The notes under the pieces were generated by a model. The model did not search any database, was not told the DNA's origin, and saw only the letters and a program-made list of their open reading frames with translations. Positions 20,161 through 32,260 of a DNA stretch of 64,000 nucleotides are shown here, piece after piece. Position 1 is the stretch's first letter, and every line of letters starts with the position of its first letter. The stretch is from Heterohyrax brucei (Eukaryota; Chordata; Mammalia; Hyracoidea; Procaviidae), in NCBI GenBank assembly GCA_028571685.1, contig CM053162.1, positions 65,646,351 to 65,710,350 on the forward strand, given 5' to 3'. A program made the translations under genes and the position numbers.

Positions 20161-20887
20161 GAGATGCCTTAGCATGACAAGAATTAACCTAGGATGCTAA
20201 GCCTATATAACAAGTGACAGCATTCTAAGCCAGGTAGATTCAGGGCTTTTATTAAGTTCTTCAAAATCCAGGACTCCAGAAAATTCCTATGAAAACCTAA
20301 GGGCTAAGGCACAGGCAGGGGTCAAATACACATTCTCACTTGATTATTCTAGCTGTCACCAACCTGGCAAGATCAATACTTTTCTCCCGTCCATAAGTGT
20401 GAATGTGTTCTAACAGTCCAAAACAAGAGTGACTGCCACATCCCACCTCAACTGTCACTCGATTTGTCCATCTCTTCCTTCACCGAACACTTCTTCAGAG
20501 CCCACCATATGCCAGGCACACAAAGAGCGGTACTCAACGAAAATTCATCTCCACTCAACAACTGATCTAACTGTAAACGTAGAACCACGAAGAAACAAGA
20601 TGACTTATATTGATGATGAAGAACAAACCAAAGACTTGATATGGTTGACATAAGGAAAAGAAACACATGGAAAATAAAATTGCTTCTGTAAAACACAGTT
20701 TTTTAAAAGGACATACATCAAAAAGATAGGTATTAAAACACGTGAAAAACAAGGGCATCTGCTACTTCTCTTGCTGGTCATGAAAACTCCATACAGAAAA
20801 GAGTGGTTCAAGAACAGCTTGATGATCAAGCCATCATCTAAGAAAACGCAGCTTTGTTAGTTCTCATGCTGAAATACCTAAGTTTGT
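20161..20887. other. Intron stretch, weak MIR/L2-like piece
   Basis: CACTTCTTCAGAGCCCACCA and TATGCCAGGCACACA at about 20487-20522 resemble the complement of an old SINE/LINE 3' end. The rest is not recognised. Confidence 0.4.
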
Positions 20888-21053
20888 AGTGGGTACCCTA
20901 GTGGTCTAGAGGTTAAGAACTATGGTTGGTACCCAGAAGGTCAGCAGTTTGAATCTACTAGGTGCCCCTTGGAAAACTTATGGGGCAGTTCCACTCTATC
21001 CTGTAGGGTAGCTATACTCAGACTCGACTTGAGGGCAGTAGGTTTTACTTTTC
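20888..21053 (+). mobile_element. AfroSINE, short form
   Basis: GGGTACCCTAGTGGTCTAGA head, AGAAGGTCAGCAGTTTGAAT and GACTCGACTTGAGGGCAGTA. Confidence 0.9.
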
Positions 21054-21621
21054 AGTTTGCAGTACCAATTGCTTATATGCTACTTTTAGTCTCTATTCCT
21101 GACATTAAACAAATCTAGCTCTTTCACTCCATCTATGTGTTGCTACATATTTTTATGCCACTGAAAATTCCTTCCCTACTCTGTGCCCCTAAACCCTCAC
21201 GCCTATCCCCTGTCCCACATCCCTCTGTTATAAGAACTAATGACTCAACAGTCCCACTCGTTACCTCCCTTGGACACAGGACAGCCACCCTAAGGCACAC
21301 ACTGTGTGGCCGCAGGTCTGAACTGTGATGAGTGAAATCAATAAACATGTGTGTGGCTCTGAGACAGCTGATTATTGTCTAGAGTGTTCTGTTTCAAAGT
21401 GGCAGCCACTGGCTGATGAGACAAGCAGCTGTTCCTCACGATACTTTATGGTGTCATGCAAACTTTAATTAAGTAGGGCACTGACATGAACGGTAAAGGA
21501 TGCTTCCATTGATCCCTAGCTCATTCCAGCCACAAACACTGCCTCCCTCCTCCACTGATGTCTGATTCCCAGTTATTACTGTTCCCATGGACATGTCAAT
21601 CATGGTCTTAACAGACGACTA

Positions 21622-21779
21622 AAGCCTTTGCTGTTGAGAAGATTCCAACTAACAGCAACCCTGTAGGAAAGAGCAGAATTATCCCCACGGAATTTCTAAA
21701 GAGCACCTGGTGGATTCAAACTTCTGATCTTTTTATTAGCAGCTGTAACACTTAAACACTATGCCACCAGGGTTCCCAA
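21622..21779 (-). mobile_element. AfroSINE, short form
   Basis: TTTGCTGTTGAGAAGATTCC, AGAGCACCTGGTGGATTCAA and CTATGCCACCAGGGTTCCC. Confidence 0.9.
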
Positions 21780-21876
21780 GGCATGACTACTTCATAATGC
21801 CTAGACATTGCTTTAAAATAAGTCTATGAGCAATGATTGCTACTCGTGTCATACTAAATGATGACCACAAATAAAA

Positions 21877-22080
21877 AGGGAGCCTTGCTGGTGCAGTGGT
21901 TAAACACTCGGCTGCTAACCGGAAAGTTGTCGGCTCAAATGTGCCTAGCAGCTCTGAGAGAGAAAGACATGGCAGGAAGTTTGGGTAAAGATTACAGCTT
22001 CAAAAACTCTATGGGGGCAGTTTTACTCTGTTCCCGAGGGTTGCTATGGACTGGATGCAATGGCACACAACAACTACAAC
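21877..22080 (+). mobile_element. AfroSINE, long form
   Basis: GGAGCCTTGCTGGTGCAGTG head, CTCGGCTGCTAACCGGAAAG, TTTGGGTAAAGATTACAGCT extra block and GGTTGCTATGGACTGGATGC. Confidence 0.9.
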
Positions 22081-22988
22081 CACAAATCAAAAGCAAAATG
22101 GACTTCAGATGACTACAAGGAACAAACTGCACAATAGGAATGCTGACATTAGTCAAAGAAATCAACGGAAAAATCAAGATTCCTGGCCACACTTTGAAGG
22201 TTTGGGGTCAAAGGTAGTTTATGCCTTATTTCCTGGCACAGATTTCATTCATCAAGAACCTTTATTTTAAAGCATCTGGCAGTCTGACCACAGTATGCTA
22301 TTTTCTAAAACTAGGGACTCATCAGTAGGGGTGGGTCTACATTAACTAAGTTTGGAATATAAACTTCCTTAAAGTAAGAAATCTTGACACATCATATTCT
22401 TAACTTATAACCAAAGTGGCACATTTAGATCATTTTTCCAAAGAGAAATAAATTAAGAGGGGAAATGCATTTTTTTTCCCTAAGTTGAAAGAGATCATAG
22501 CAGAAAACCTCCCATTTTTTCAGCACCATGACGGGTGACATTTATTTAGTATTGACTCTAACAACTGCTCCACAGTATGTGTTTCATTTCATTTTTACAA
22601 AAAAAAAAAAAAAAAAACAGAAGATGGCATGAGCCCTGTGTTACAGAGCAGGAAATGACAAAAGGTAGGAGCTAATGGGATCCAGTCCTCATAAAAGCCA
22701 CCCAGGGATGGTGAGCTCCTGAGGCCACCCCTCCCAGCAGCCCCCCATCTCCCTGCAGTGAGCTCAAGCCCCCCGTGGAAGTACAGCAGCAGGGAGGCAT
22801 GGAAGCCTCTGGTCTTGAGAGCAGTAATGCTGAGGTCACTGTGAGGGAACAGGAAGGAGGAGGGTGCAAAAGTGAGAGGGGACACTTCACATGCTGCTGT
22901 CACAGTGAGACAGGAAGACCTGTCACATGACCACTGAAAATGCATTCATTAAACATCTGAGGCAGGTAAGAATCCTTGGAGGCCAAAA
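22081..22988. other. Intron stretch without recognised element
   Basis: An 18-base A run at 22600-22617 and a mildly GC-rich part (22670-22920) with unremarkable frames. Confidence 0.5.
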
Positions 22989-23180
22989 ATGGTTCATACA
23001 CTTGGCTGCTAATCAAGAGGCCGGAGGTTCAAGTTCACCCAGAGGCCCCTCAGAAGACAGGCCTGGCAACCTAGTTCTGAAACATCAGCCACTGGAAACC
23101 CTGTGACCCACAGTTCCACGCTGACCCACATAGGGGCGCACTATGCATCAGTATCAGCCAAGTCAAAGGCCAATGGCTTT
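22989..23180 (+). mobile_element. AfroSINE, long form, diverged
   Basis: CACTTGGCTGCTAATCAAGA, GGAGGTTCAAGTTCACCC, GACAGGCCTGGCAACCTAGT and GGAAACCCTGTGACCCACAG. Confidence 0.85.
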
Positions 23181-23465
23181 TGTCTGTAACAGTGGAGACT
23201 GTAGTGGGTTTTCCAGCCTCATTAAGGAATAGGACTTGTAATGTGAGGCAAGGTTAAGCGTTTTGATAATCTGCTTAGAAAATTTCATGGTGAGACAGAC
23301 TTATTTTCTTTTCTTTTTTTTTTTTTCTTTTTTAGTAATTGGAACATTCACCTAAATAGAACAGGAACCTTCTCTCCAATAACTTCCCCCAAATAATGTT
23401 CAGCAAAGGTACATGTGTACCTGCCAGGGATGTGAGGGCTTCCAGTCTCACAGTAGGTGACATTA

Positions 23466-23626
23466 AAAACCCAAACCCATTGCTGCTGTGTCAATGTAGA
23501 CTCATAGTGACCCTATAGGACAGAGTGGAATTACCCCACAGAGTTTCCAGGAGCACTTGGAGGGTTTGAACTGCTGACCTTTTTGGTTAGCACCCTTAGG
23601 ACTTAACCACTACACCACCAGGATGA
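23466..23626 (-). mobile_element. AfroSINE, short form
   Basis: AAACCCAAACCCATTGCTGC tail complement, CACAGAGTTTCCAGGAGCAC, ACCACTACACCACCAGGATG. Confidence 0.92.
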
Positions 23627-23833
23627 CTCTAAAAGGCCTCAAATACCTTTACCAAATGTGAAATTCTACGGGCCTGTGGTGGAGAAAAACAAGGAGTTTA
23701 GCAAGTTAACTACAGAAATGCAGGGATTATGTAGTGTGCTCTCTCTCTGTCCACAAGGGATAAAATTCACATAGTGCCACATCTTTAAAACGTTATAAGT
23801 TCCCATTGCTCACACAGACCTAATTGGGAATCA

Positions 23834-24000
23834 GAAACCCTGGTGGCACAGTGGTTAGTACTAGGGCTGCTAACCAAAAGGTGGGCAGTTCAAACCACTG
23901 GTTACACCGTGGAAATGCTATGGGGCAGTTCTACTCTGTTCTGTAGGGTTGCTATGAGTCAGGTATTGACTTGAGGTGAATAGGTTTGGTTTGGGTTTTA
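23834..24000 (+). mobile_element. AfroSINE, short form
   Basis: GAAACCCTGGTGGCACAGTG head, CTATGGGGCAGTTCTACTCT and GGTTTGGTTTGGGTTTT tail. Full length. Confidence 0.93.
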
Positions 24001-24448
24001 ATGGGGAATAACTGTCCTTTTTAAATAATGTCTCTTTAACGGAGGTTTATAAAATACATAAGACAATTGTCAATACTTTATTATGTTCCATCAGGAACAA
24101 ATTTAACTCTGTTTCACACTTTTGTGCACTAAAACTGAGACCCTGTAGGCATAGGTCAGTTAAACTTAGACTCAAACCAAACCAAATGCATCACTGTTCA
24201 GTTGATTATGACCTTATCTTGGTTGCTTTATTTAAATATCTAGTTGAAGGAACAAAAAGCTGAGTTCTGGTTGCTTCATTAGACAGACTGTGGTGTGTAT
24301 AAAGGCTTACATTAATATTTCCATGAGATAGGCAAAACCAGCCAACCTTCAGGTGCTCTGGTATCAATGTCTGTATTAATTTGGAATTCTTTCTCGACAA
24401 AGACTTCCGGAGAAGTCTTTGATGAAAAGATGAAAAGATTCTCTTCTG

Positions 24449-24476
24449 TTTGTGTGTGTGTGTGTGTGTGTGTGTA
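24449..24476. repeat. (TG)n microsatellite
   Basis: Uninterrupted TG dinucleotides, about 14 units. Confidence 0.95.
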
Positions 24477-24668
24477 AGATGCACAATGATTTTACTCATT
24501 TAAAAAAAAAAGACTTAAGGAACATGTGTTTCCATTCAAAGAGAAAAAGAAAAGATGTATACAACATGACTGAAGCCAAAGCAAAGTGGGTAGAGTATTA
24601 ACAGCTGGTAAATTTAGGTGAGGGGCATGTAGGCAATCTTCATATTATTTTTTATAATCATAATATTT

Positions 24669-24828
24669 CTGAAACTCTGGTGGCATAGTGGTTAAGGGCT
24701 ACATCTGCTAACCAAAAGGATGGCAGTTCACACGCACCAGGTGCTCCTTCGAAACTCTACGGGGCAGTTCTACTCTGACCTATAGGGTTGCTATGAGTCA
24801 GTATTGACTAGAGGGCGGTAGTTTTTAA
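24669..24828 (+). mobile_element. AfroSINE, short form
   Basis: GAAACTCTGGTGGCATAGTG head, ACGGGGCAGTTCTACTCTGA, GTATTGACTAGAGGGCGGTA. Confidence 0.92.
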
Positions 24829-25159
24829 TATTTCCGAAAATTGTTTCAGCTTTTTTTCCAAATAAAGAATGTTAACAAGAAGAAATTTGCAAAATAAGAA
24901 AAACAGAAAAGGAATATCTATAATCTCCACAAGTCAAAGAAAAGGCATACTTTGATGCTCTGCCAAGCTGAGTGGCGTCGAGTCGGATCCAAATGCTCTA
25001 GTACATCTAAAAATATATGCAGAATAAAATTACACAGAAAATGCTATTTTAACCATGAAGATAAAATAAGGACGCACAGAATAATAGGAAATCATTCTGA
25101 TACGTTGAGTATGTTCATCTGAAATGTGTTTGTTTACATGCGCTTCCTACCAGGATAAG

Positions 25160-25322
25160 TAACCAAATCAAACCCACTGCTGTAAAGTCAGTTCTGAGTC
25201 ATAGCCACCCTGGAGAACAGAGTAGAACCGGTCCATATAGTTTCCAAGGAGTGTCTGGTAGATTTGAACAGCTGACCTTTTGGTTAGCAGCCATACCATT
25301 TAACCACTATGCCACCAGGTTT
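25160..25322 (-). mobile_element. AfroSINE, short form, first of a tandem pair
   Basis: AAATCAAACCCACTGCTGTA tail complement to CACTATGCCACCAGGTTTCC head. It is flanked by AGGATAAG at 25152 and 25325. Confidence 0.92.
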
Positions 25323-25332
25323 CCAGGATAAG

Positions 25333-25519
25333 GTAAAAAAGATAAATAAATAAAAGAAGAAAACAACACCCACTGCCATCAACTTGGGTCTGACTCAAAG
25401 CACCCCTAAAGGTCAGAGTAGATCTGCCCCACAGAGTTTCCAAGGAGCACCTGGTCGATTTGAACCGCTGACCTTTTGGTTAGCAGATGCACCACTTACC
25501 CACTACGCCACCACGGTTT
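25333..25519 (-). mobile_element. AfroSINE, short form, second of a tandem pair
   Basis: AACACCCACTGCCATCAACT tail complement to ACCCACTACGCCACCACGGT head. It is flanked by AGGATAAG at 25325 and 25522, so the same short word occurs three times around the pair. An A-rich linker (AAGATAAATAAATAAAAGAA) lies at its tail. Confidence 0.92.
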
Positions 25520-25804
25520 CCAGGATAAGTGAGGAGCTACAATTTCTCAGGTGCTGAAATGTCCAACAATCCCGCCTTTGCCTCACATCACCCCTTGTTG
25601 ATTTTGCAGCTCCATATTTCAAAAGTGATCTCAGCATGAAGACCTGAGAGAATCTGTAAACAGAACGATCATACAGCCACCGACAAATGGACTCCCACAC
25701 TCCAGGGGTTGGTGGCAGGTCAGGTAGAGATCTTTTCCACCCTTCTTCCTTGACTTCAGACCTCTGCAAACGTCATCTCTCTTAAACCCATAGTATCAAC
25801 AACA

Positions 25805-25967
25805 AAATACCAAAGCCACTGCCATCGAATCAATTCTGACTCAGAGGGACCCTAAAGGACAGAGCAGAACTGCTCCATAGAGTTTCCAAGGAGCATCTGG
25901 TGGGTTAGAACTGCCAACCTTTTTGTTAGCGGACAACTCACAACCACTAGGCCACCAGAGTTTCCAA
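25805..25967 (-). mobile_element. AfroSINE, short form
   Basis: AAAGCCACTGCCATCGAATC, GAGTTTCCAAGGAGCATCTG and CACTAGGCCACCAGAGTTTC. Confidence 0.92.
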
Positions 25968-26736
25968 GCCCATGGCAGGCTTCTCTCTGTAAATAAAATC
26001 GTTTTGTGTGAAAAACTTTCTTTTCTGATTTGTGATGCTTCCATGCTTAAAAACTGGGCCCAACACAAGTTTGTGCTGAGAAATACAGGACTGAAAAATG
26101 ACTGTGTCACCCATCCCCAGTCAAATATCCCACCTAGTGACACGGATCTCAAGGGCACCGTCTGATAAGACAGAAGCATGTATTTGTTTTCTCATAAAGG
26201 GCATTCTTGACTTCAAGACAAAGCAAATCAGAGCCACTAAGCATGAAAAGTATCCTGGGAGTCACTAAAATTTAGACCAATCACACATTCATTTGAATCC
26301 TCCACAACACGTTTCAGTCCTGAAAAAAACAGCTACAACATATACTTGGGAGGACAAAACGAAAAGATACAATAGAAGGAAAAAGCTAAGCCTATTCTGG
26401 ATCTACACAAATTACAGAAACACAATTTGTCGTTGTGAAAGATTATCTTGAAACATTTTATAGAGATGCCAAAACTGAGAGACAAAAAAAAAGAAAGAAA
26501 ATGATAAAAAGTTGGTCTTTGGAGGTCAGAAATCACTTAGGAAGGCTTTTCAAAGCGGTAGAAGATGACAGTCACTTATTTTGAAAGGGGAGTACATTCA
26601 GGGTCTCCAGTCACTTCTAAGGATCTGCTCAGGCAGGGACCTGGGACGCAAGCCCAGCCAGCGGCAGAATTTCCTCATTGCACAGGCATCAGGGAGACAA
26701 TCTGGTGGGAACTGCGGCCACATCTGTTTTGGTCGC
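25968..26736. other. Intron stretch without recognised element
   Basis: AT-rich with a short A run at 26485. Nothing recognised. Confidence 0.5.
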
Positions 26737-27233
26737 TGTTGAGGATTGAATTAGGTCTCCAAAAATCTGGGTATCAATTTGTCTGGGCCATGATTCTCAG
26801 TATTGTGTGGCTGTCCTCCGTTTTGTGATTGTGATGTTATGTTAAAGAGGATTAGGGTGGGATTATCACACAGTTACTAAAGTTATAACCCTAATCCAAT
26901 GTAAAGGGAGTCCTCCTGGAGACTCAGGACTCCCTCCTGAGATAAAAGGAAAGAGAAGGGAATAGAGAGTTGGGGATCTCACACCACCAAGAAAGCAGCA
27001 CCAGGGACACGGTGTGTCCTTTGGATGCAGGGTTCCTGTGCCCAAGAAGCTCCTCAAGCAGGAGAAGACTGAGGACAATCTGTCTGTCTAAAGCTGACAG
27101 ACAGCAAAAGACTTCCCCTGAAGCTTGGACACCCTGAACTTGGTCTATTGGCCTACTTAACGGTGGGGAAATAAATTTCTCTTGGTTACAGCTGTCAGTA
27201 TCTTCTGTTAAGCGGCGCTAGATGGCTAAGACA
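26737..27233 (+). mobile_element. MaLR-like solo LTR fossil
   Basis: Opens TGTTGAGGATTGAATTAGGT and closes GCTAGATGGCTAAGACA, with GGGATCTCACACCACCAAGA and GGGGAAATAAATTTCTC in order between them. Same family as the LTR at 10771. Old, no internal part, and not interrupted by another element. Confidence 0.8.
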
Positions 27234-27599
27234 GTTACATAGCCAACATAACTTTACTCACATTGTGTGGTTATTTTTAAGCTTCTTGGGGAACTGACAA
27301 AGACGACGAGGAAACAACATCCCTGATCCTTTCTTTGACAAGGTCACTGATACGGAAAGGCTGATAATTCTTACCTTTTCTATGACCAGTGCCATCACTA
27401 GGGGGTTGCATGGGGGTGGATCACACAGGGTGATACCATCTATCAAATTTTTGTGCAGTGTTCCAATAGAAATTATTTTTTTAAAAAAATATCCCTGTAG
27501 TTAGTTATAGCAACAGCAACAACAAAAATTAGTAAACTCAGCTTACAGGTATCAACATACCTATGAGGTTGAAAACGAAGCAAATATGGCCCCTGGCCC

Positions 27600-27930
27600 T
27601 GATGCTGGCTCTGTGCATAAGTCACAATGGAGGTCAACTCTTCAGACAGGAATGGATGGGACTTGGTGACACAGAGTGACCACATTGTGTGTGCACTTTA
27701 TGGCTCTATGCATCTATAGGATGTCGTCCTGCTGACCTCCTACTGGAGGCAGGGAAGAGGGTGGAGAGGAGGGGATACGAGATTGTTAGGAGGATAGGAC
27801 ATGTACGGAACGGAGAGGAAGAGTGCGCTGTCACCGGGCAGGGAGAGTAGTGGGAGCTGTACACAGGCGGGCATGCGAATTTATATGGGATTGTACATTT
27901 TCACTCATTCATAATTTAAAAAATAAAATT
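27600..27930 (+). mobile_element. L1 3' end
   Basis: ATGTACGGAACGGAGAGGAA, GTGCGCTGTCACCGGGCAGG, GAGAGTAGTGGGAGCTGTAC and GTACATTTTCACTCATTCAT are the complement of blocks at 29375-29500, placing both in one L1 3' UTR family. It ends in an AT-rich tail. Confidence 0.72.
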
Positions 27931-28257
27931 TAAAAATTTAAAAAAGAAATTTGCAATGCTCTGGGGTCAAAGCTGTCATTATCAATCAGTCACAAAGATG
28001 TCTCAAATCTCATGGTTTTGTCTGCAGGCACTACAAGGATCATCTGTTGGTTTCACAGCTGACGGTGTTTCTACAGTCACTGATTTTGTCAAATCTTCTG
28101 CTGTTTAGGCTGTAAAACTAGCATGGTGGGTGACAAAGTGATTTACCTCACTGGGTGACATCAATCCTAGGACTTCAGTGGCTCTGACAAGAATTACCTG
28201 TGTGGCCTTCAGCAAAGCATTTGATCTCTGTGTTATTCAGACTAAATGGCTACAAAA

Positions 28258-28422
28258 GACAAAACCAAACCCACTGCTGTGGAGTAGATTCCATCTCATA
28301 GTGACCCTACAGGTCAGTCTAGAACTGCTCCATAGAGTTTCCAAGGAGCACCTGGCAGACTTGAACCATCGGCCTCTTGGTTAACAGACATAGCACTTAA
28401 CCACTATGCCCTCAGGGTTTCC
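28258..28422 (-). mobile_element. AfroSINE, short form
   Basis: AAACCAAACCCACTGCTGTG tail complement to ACTATGCCCTCAGGGTTTCC head. Confidence 0.92.
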
Positions 28423-29197
28423 AAGGGGCCATTCGATGTTAGTGACAATAATTCTCGGAGTCATCTAGGTACCAGATACTTCCTTAGACCTGTAGGCAGA
28501 TATTCTGATGTAGACAGGAAGGATTCCTCCCCAATCCAGAAGAAATTCTCACACCACATAACAACTGAACCTTTGAATCCAGAACATTTCCAAGAGAATC
28601 TAAGACATAGCAAGTTCAAAATTAGAGTAACGTAGGATTTATCCCTATGTCATTTCATTCTATTTCCCCTGTCCTGCTCTGTTCAAGAAGCATCAAAGTT
28701 TGCTGATGAACCGTGCTAAAAAGACATCATCTGAGCAGCAGGTGTGGCTGAAAATAGAAGTAGTGATGACTTGCCATCCACGTGTCAACTCTCTGTTGGT
28801 GGCTCCTCTTCTTTCAAGATATGAGCGATCATCAGAGACTTCAAACCAGAATTAACCTGACATTTAATGTGAACTCCAGGTAGCTTTATGGAACAGCAGT
28901 GGCATAACTGTCATGTCCCTGGTGGCAGACCCTGGTTGAATTTGCAGTCAAAATACTTCATACATTCCCACAACTAGTCTGTCAGTAGGTTTATATGTTG
29001 CTGTGACTGAGGACAGATTTTGGTGGAACTTCCAGACTAAGACAGATTAGGACAGAAGCCTGGCTATCTGCTCTGAGACTCTGCCAATGAAAAGCCTACG
29101 GGTTCTAACAGTCCAATCCGTCATTCGTCTTAGAGAAGGTGCAGAACCAGACTGGGTTTTGTTCCATTGTACCCATTACTCAGACTTGGTCTTGTTG
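28423..29197. other. Intron stretch without recognised element
   Basis: Repeat-poor by eye. Nothing recognised. Confidence 0.45.
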
Positions 29198-29350
29198 GGG
29201 AAGCCCTGGTGGTGTAGTGGTTAGCAGCTACAGCTGCTAATTGAAAGGTCGGCAGTTCAAGTGAACCAGGAGCTCCTTGGTAAGTCTATGGGGCAGTTCT
29301 TGTCTGACCTGTAGGGTCGCTATGAGTCAGAAGCAACTCAATGGCAGTGC
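29198..29350 (+). mobile_element. AfroSINE, short form, split at its tail by L1
   Basis: GGGAAGCCCTGGTGGTGTAG head to CTCAATGGCAGTGC. The rest of the tail appears at 30573 (CAACGGCAGTGTTTTTTTTC), beyond an L1 insertion. Confidence 0.9.
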
Positions 29351-30572
29351 TTTTTTTTTCTTTATTTAACATAACTGAGTGAAAATGTACATTCACATGT
29401 AAATTTACATGCCCCCCTATATGCAGCTTCCACTGCTCTCCCTGTCTGGTGACTGCACACTATTCCTCTCTGCTCCATACATGTCTCATCCTCCCAACAG
29501 TCTCCTTTCCCCTCCTTTCCGTCCACTCCCCTTCCTCCAGCCAGAGGTCAGCAAGATGATATCTTATAGATGTATAGAACCATAAAGTGCTTCCAACATA
29601 TGGTTACTCTGCATTGCCAAGTCCATTCCATTCCTGTCCAAAGACTGGACCTTTGTTATAATTTATGGGAACGGGCAGCATCAGGGCTGGGGGCCATGCT
29701 CTCAGAGGAACCCCAAAACCGCTGGACCATCAATTGAGGTCTTTTAGTGGAAATCTCATGATGCACCTCTTTTTATTCTTGTGTTGCCAGTGAGGCTCCT
29801 CTCTGTGAGCTCCGTCATGGCTATCACTGGTGGTGGCCGGGCACCATCTGGTTCTTCCGGTCCCAGGTCGATGTAGGCACCCACTCTTGTGGATCTCTCT
29901 GTCTTCTCGGTTGTCTTTACCGCATGCCATTTTGGCCCTCAGTGAGCATCCGTTCCTGCTGAGTTGGGACAATTTGCTGTATCCTCGGATGGCAGCGTGG
30001 CAGCTTTTAAGACCCCAGACGCCACTCACCAATGTGGGGTGCAGAGAGCTCTCTTAGCAAAACGCTAGTTGTGCCAATTGGCCTGGAATTCGCCCAAGAA
30101 CATGGTCCCCCGCCCCCCGCCCCAGCTACTCTATCCTTGCAGTATTGAGTTAAGATGGAAGGAGTACTCAAGTTATGCTGAAGCCCACTTAATGTTCTTG
30201 TTCCTAATGTATGCTGTCACCGCTTTCTCCCAACTAGATTTCTAGTAACTACCTAAACTAAACCCTCCCCCCCTTGCCCTTCCTCCCTCCCTCCCCTCCC
30301 TTGCAGCTGTCAAAGAGTCTTTTCTTCTATACACAAGTCTGTTTTTGAGATCTTATCGTAGAGGTCTCATACAGTATTTGTCCTTTTGTCGCTGACTACT
30401 CTCACCCAACATAATGTCTTCCAGTTGAAACCAGGTTAGGAGATGTTTCCTGGAATCATCGTTATTCTTTATCATTGCGTAGTGCTCCACTGAGTATGTG
30501 TACCACAGTTTACCTATCCATTCTTCTATTGTTGGGCCTCTGGGTTGATTCCACCTTTTTGCTATTGTGGAT
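29351..30572 (-). mobile_element. L1 3' UTR insertion, 5'-truncated
   Basis: On the plus strand it begins with a T run (complement of the poly(A)), then CTCCCTGTCTGGTGACTGCA, GGACCATCAATTGAGGTCTT, AAGACCCCAGACGCCACTCA, a C-rich tract at 30262-30303, and ATTCTTCTATTGTTGGGCCT. The order fits the afrotherian L1 3' UTR. AATGGCAGTG at 29340 and AACGGCAGTG at 30574 look like the target duplication, made inside a SINE tail. About 1.2 kb, with no ORF2. Confidence 0.78.
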
Positions 30573-31058
30573 CAACGGCAGTGTTTTTTTTCTTTTTTTT
30601 GGTCTTTGTTCTTGCTGGTACAAAATCAACAATAAACAGAGCTTTGCCCTTTATCAGAGCTGGTAAAGAAAGGAGAATGCCCTGAAAAGTACTGTAGAGA
30701 AGCTCATATCCTTAGCGTCACCGCTAAGCCCTTGCTTGAAGAATTCCCCTTGTACCAGTGGTGGGGTACCTGTGCTTGGAATCTCCCACACCCTACAGAA
30801 TTGCCTGTTTTTCAAGACTGCTTTATGATTTGATGAGAACTTCTTTGAAGTCTGTTGTGCCTTTTGTGTGGATATGGCCTTTGGGTAGCAGATGGCATTA
30901 AGCATTAACAATTTTTCAATCAGAAACTTTTCTTGAAGGCTTTTCTAGGGAATAATGCCAACACTGAATTTACAGGAAAGACACTCTGGCTCACACCACT
31001 ATTACAAGGGCTAGGAGAAAAAACTGACTGGCATTTACGACAGTCTACAATGTTCTAA

Positions 31059-31219
31059 GGAAACCCTGGTGGCATCGTGGGTTACGTGCTACATCTGCTA
31101 ACCCAAAGGTGAGTAGTTCAGATCTACCAGGTGCTCCTTGGAAACTCTATGGGACAGTTCTACTCTGATCTCTAGGGTCGCTATGAGTCACAGTCGACTT
31201 GACGGCAGCAGTTTTTATC
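31059..31219 (+). mobile_element. AfroSINE, short form, with target duplication
   Basis: GGAAACCCTGGTGGCATCGT head to TCGACTTGACGGCAGCAG tail. ATGTTCTAA at 31050 and 31220 is a direct repeat around it. Confidence 0.94.
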
Positions 31220-31236
31220 ATGTTCTAAAGAGATTC

Positions 31237-31420
31237 GTAGCTGGTGCCCATGGTTTATGCTTGACCTAAAAGCTGGCCGTTCACAGTCACTCAGTAGCAG
31301 CACAGAAGGGAGGTCTGGTGAGCTGCTGGCAAGAAGACGCCGCCTAGAAGCAACCAGTGGAGAAGTTCTGCTCTGTAACACATGGGGTCACCATGAGTCC
31401 AACTCATCTTGACAGCAGAT
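31237..31420 (+). mobile_element. AfroSINE, long form, strongly diverged
   Basis: GTCTGGTGAGCTGCTGGCAA, GAAGTTCTGCTCTGTAACAC, ATGGGGTCACCATGAGTCC and CATCTTGACAGCAG keep the family order. The head is eroded. Confidence 0.7.
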
Positions 31421-31584
31421 GAGTGTTGTGAATAACAACCCCATGTAACTAACATGCCAACCCTGAGGAGTAGAGAGCATGAGCCCATTTTACAGTAGAA
31501 GCAAGACGTGGAAGGCAGAGTAACATGTGAGGACTGAAACACCAGTCTCTTCCAGATGCCACCATGAGATCCCGTTGTCCACTG

Positions 31585-31766
31585 CATGGCCCAAATGGTT
31601 CAGTGCTAGACTACTCACCCAAAATGAGCTGGTTCAACCCCCCTCCAGGGGCACCTCAGTAGACAGACCTGATGACCTTTCCCCTAAAAGACTCAGTCTT
31701 GAAACGCCTACAGAACACAGCTGTGTCCTGCTCACCTGGGGTGGCCATCAGTAGGACTCCATGGCC
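31585..31766 (+). mobile_element. AfroSINE, long form, strongly diverged
   Basis: GGCCCAAATGGTTCAGTGCT, AACCCCCCTCCAGGGGCACC, GACAGACCTGATGACC and CACCTGGGGTGGCCATCAGT. Confidence 0.65.
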
Positions 31767-32248
31767 AATACAAGCAATGATGCGGTCCTACTGTCTTGCT
31801 GGTATACCCAGTGTGACCAAGAAGACAAGTACTGGACCCAGGTATGTGCTCAGATAGCTTGGTTTCTGGTCAAGTTCATGGCCAGGTGTGCATCTGTGTG
31901 TCACCATTTCCCTGGCGCGATACTGTTCAATGAATTTATGCAGTCAAGGCAAAACAGCATATCAAAGAAGAGCTGGGGAACTGAGGGATGAGACTCAGGT
32001 AGTTATTGCAACACTTCCTCAACAGGCTGCTGGGGAGAAGCTTGACTGAAGATAAACAGAACCGAGTATTTTTAGGGGAGACTGATAAGGTTGTTCTTTG
32101 TACGTGTATATGGATGAGTGTTTGTTTTCTTCTCCACTAACCACTGAATCAAACTATGTCTTACAATATTTGACTTAAACCAACTACATTGCCTGTTACT
32201 GCACTATGGCAAGCACATAAGAAACAGAAACTATAATCTTGGAGAGAT
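31767..32248. other. Intron stretch without recognised element
   Basis: Nothing recognised. Confidence 0.45.
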
Positions 32249-32260
32249 AAATAATGTCTA

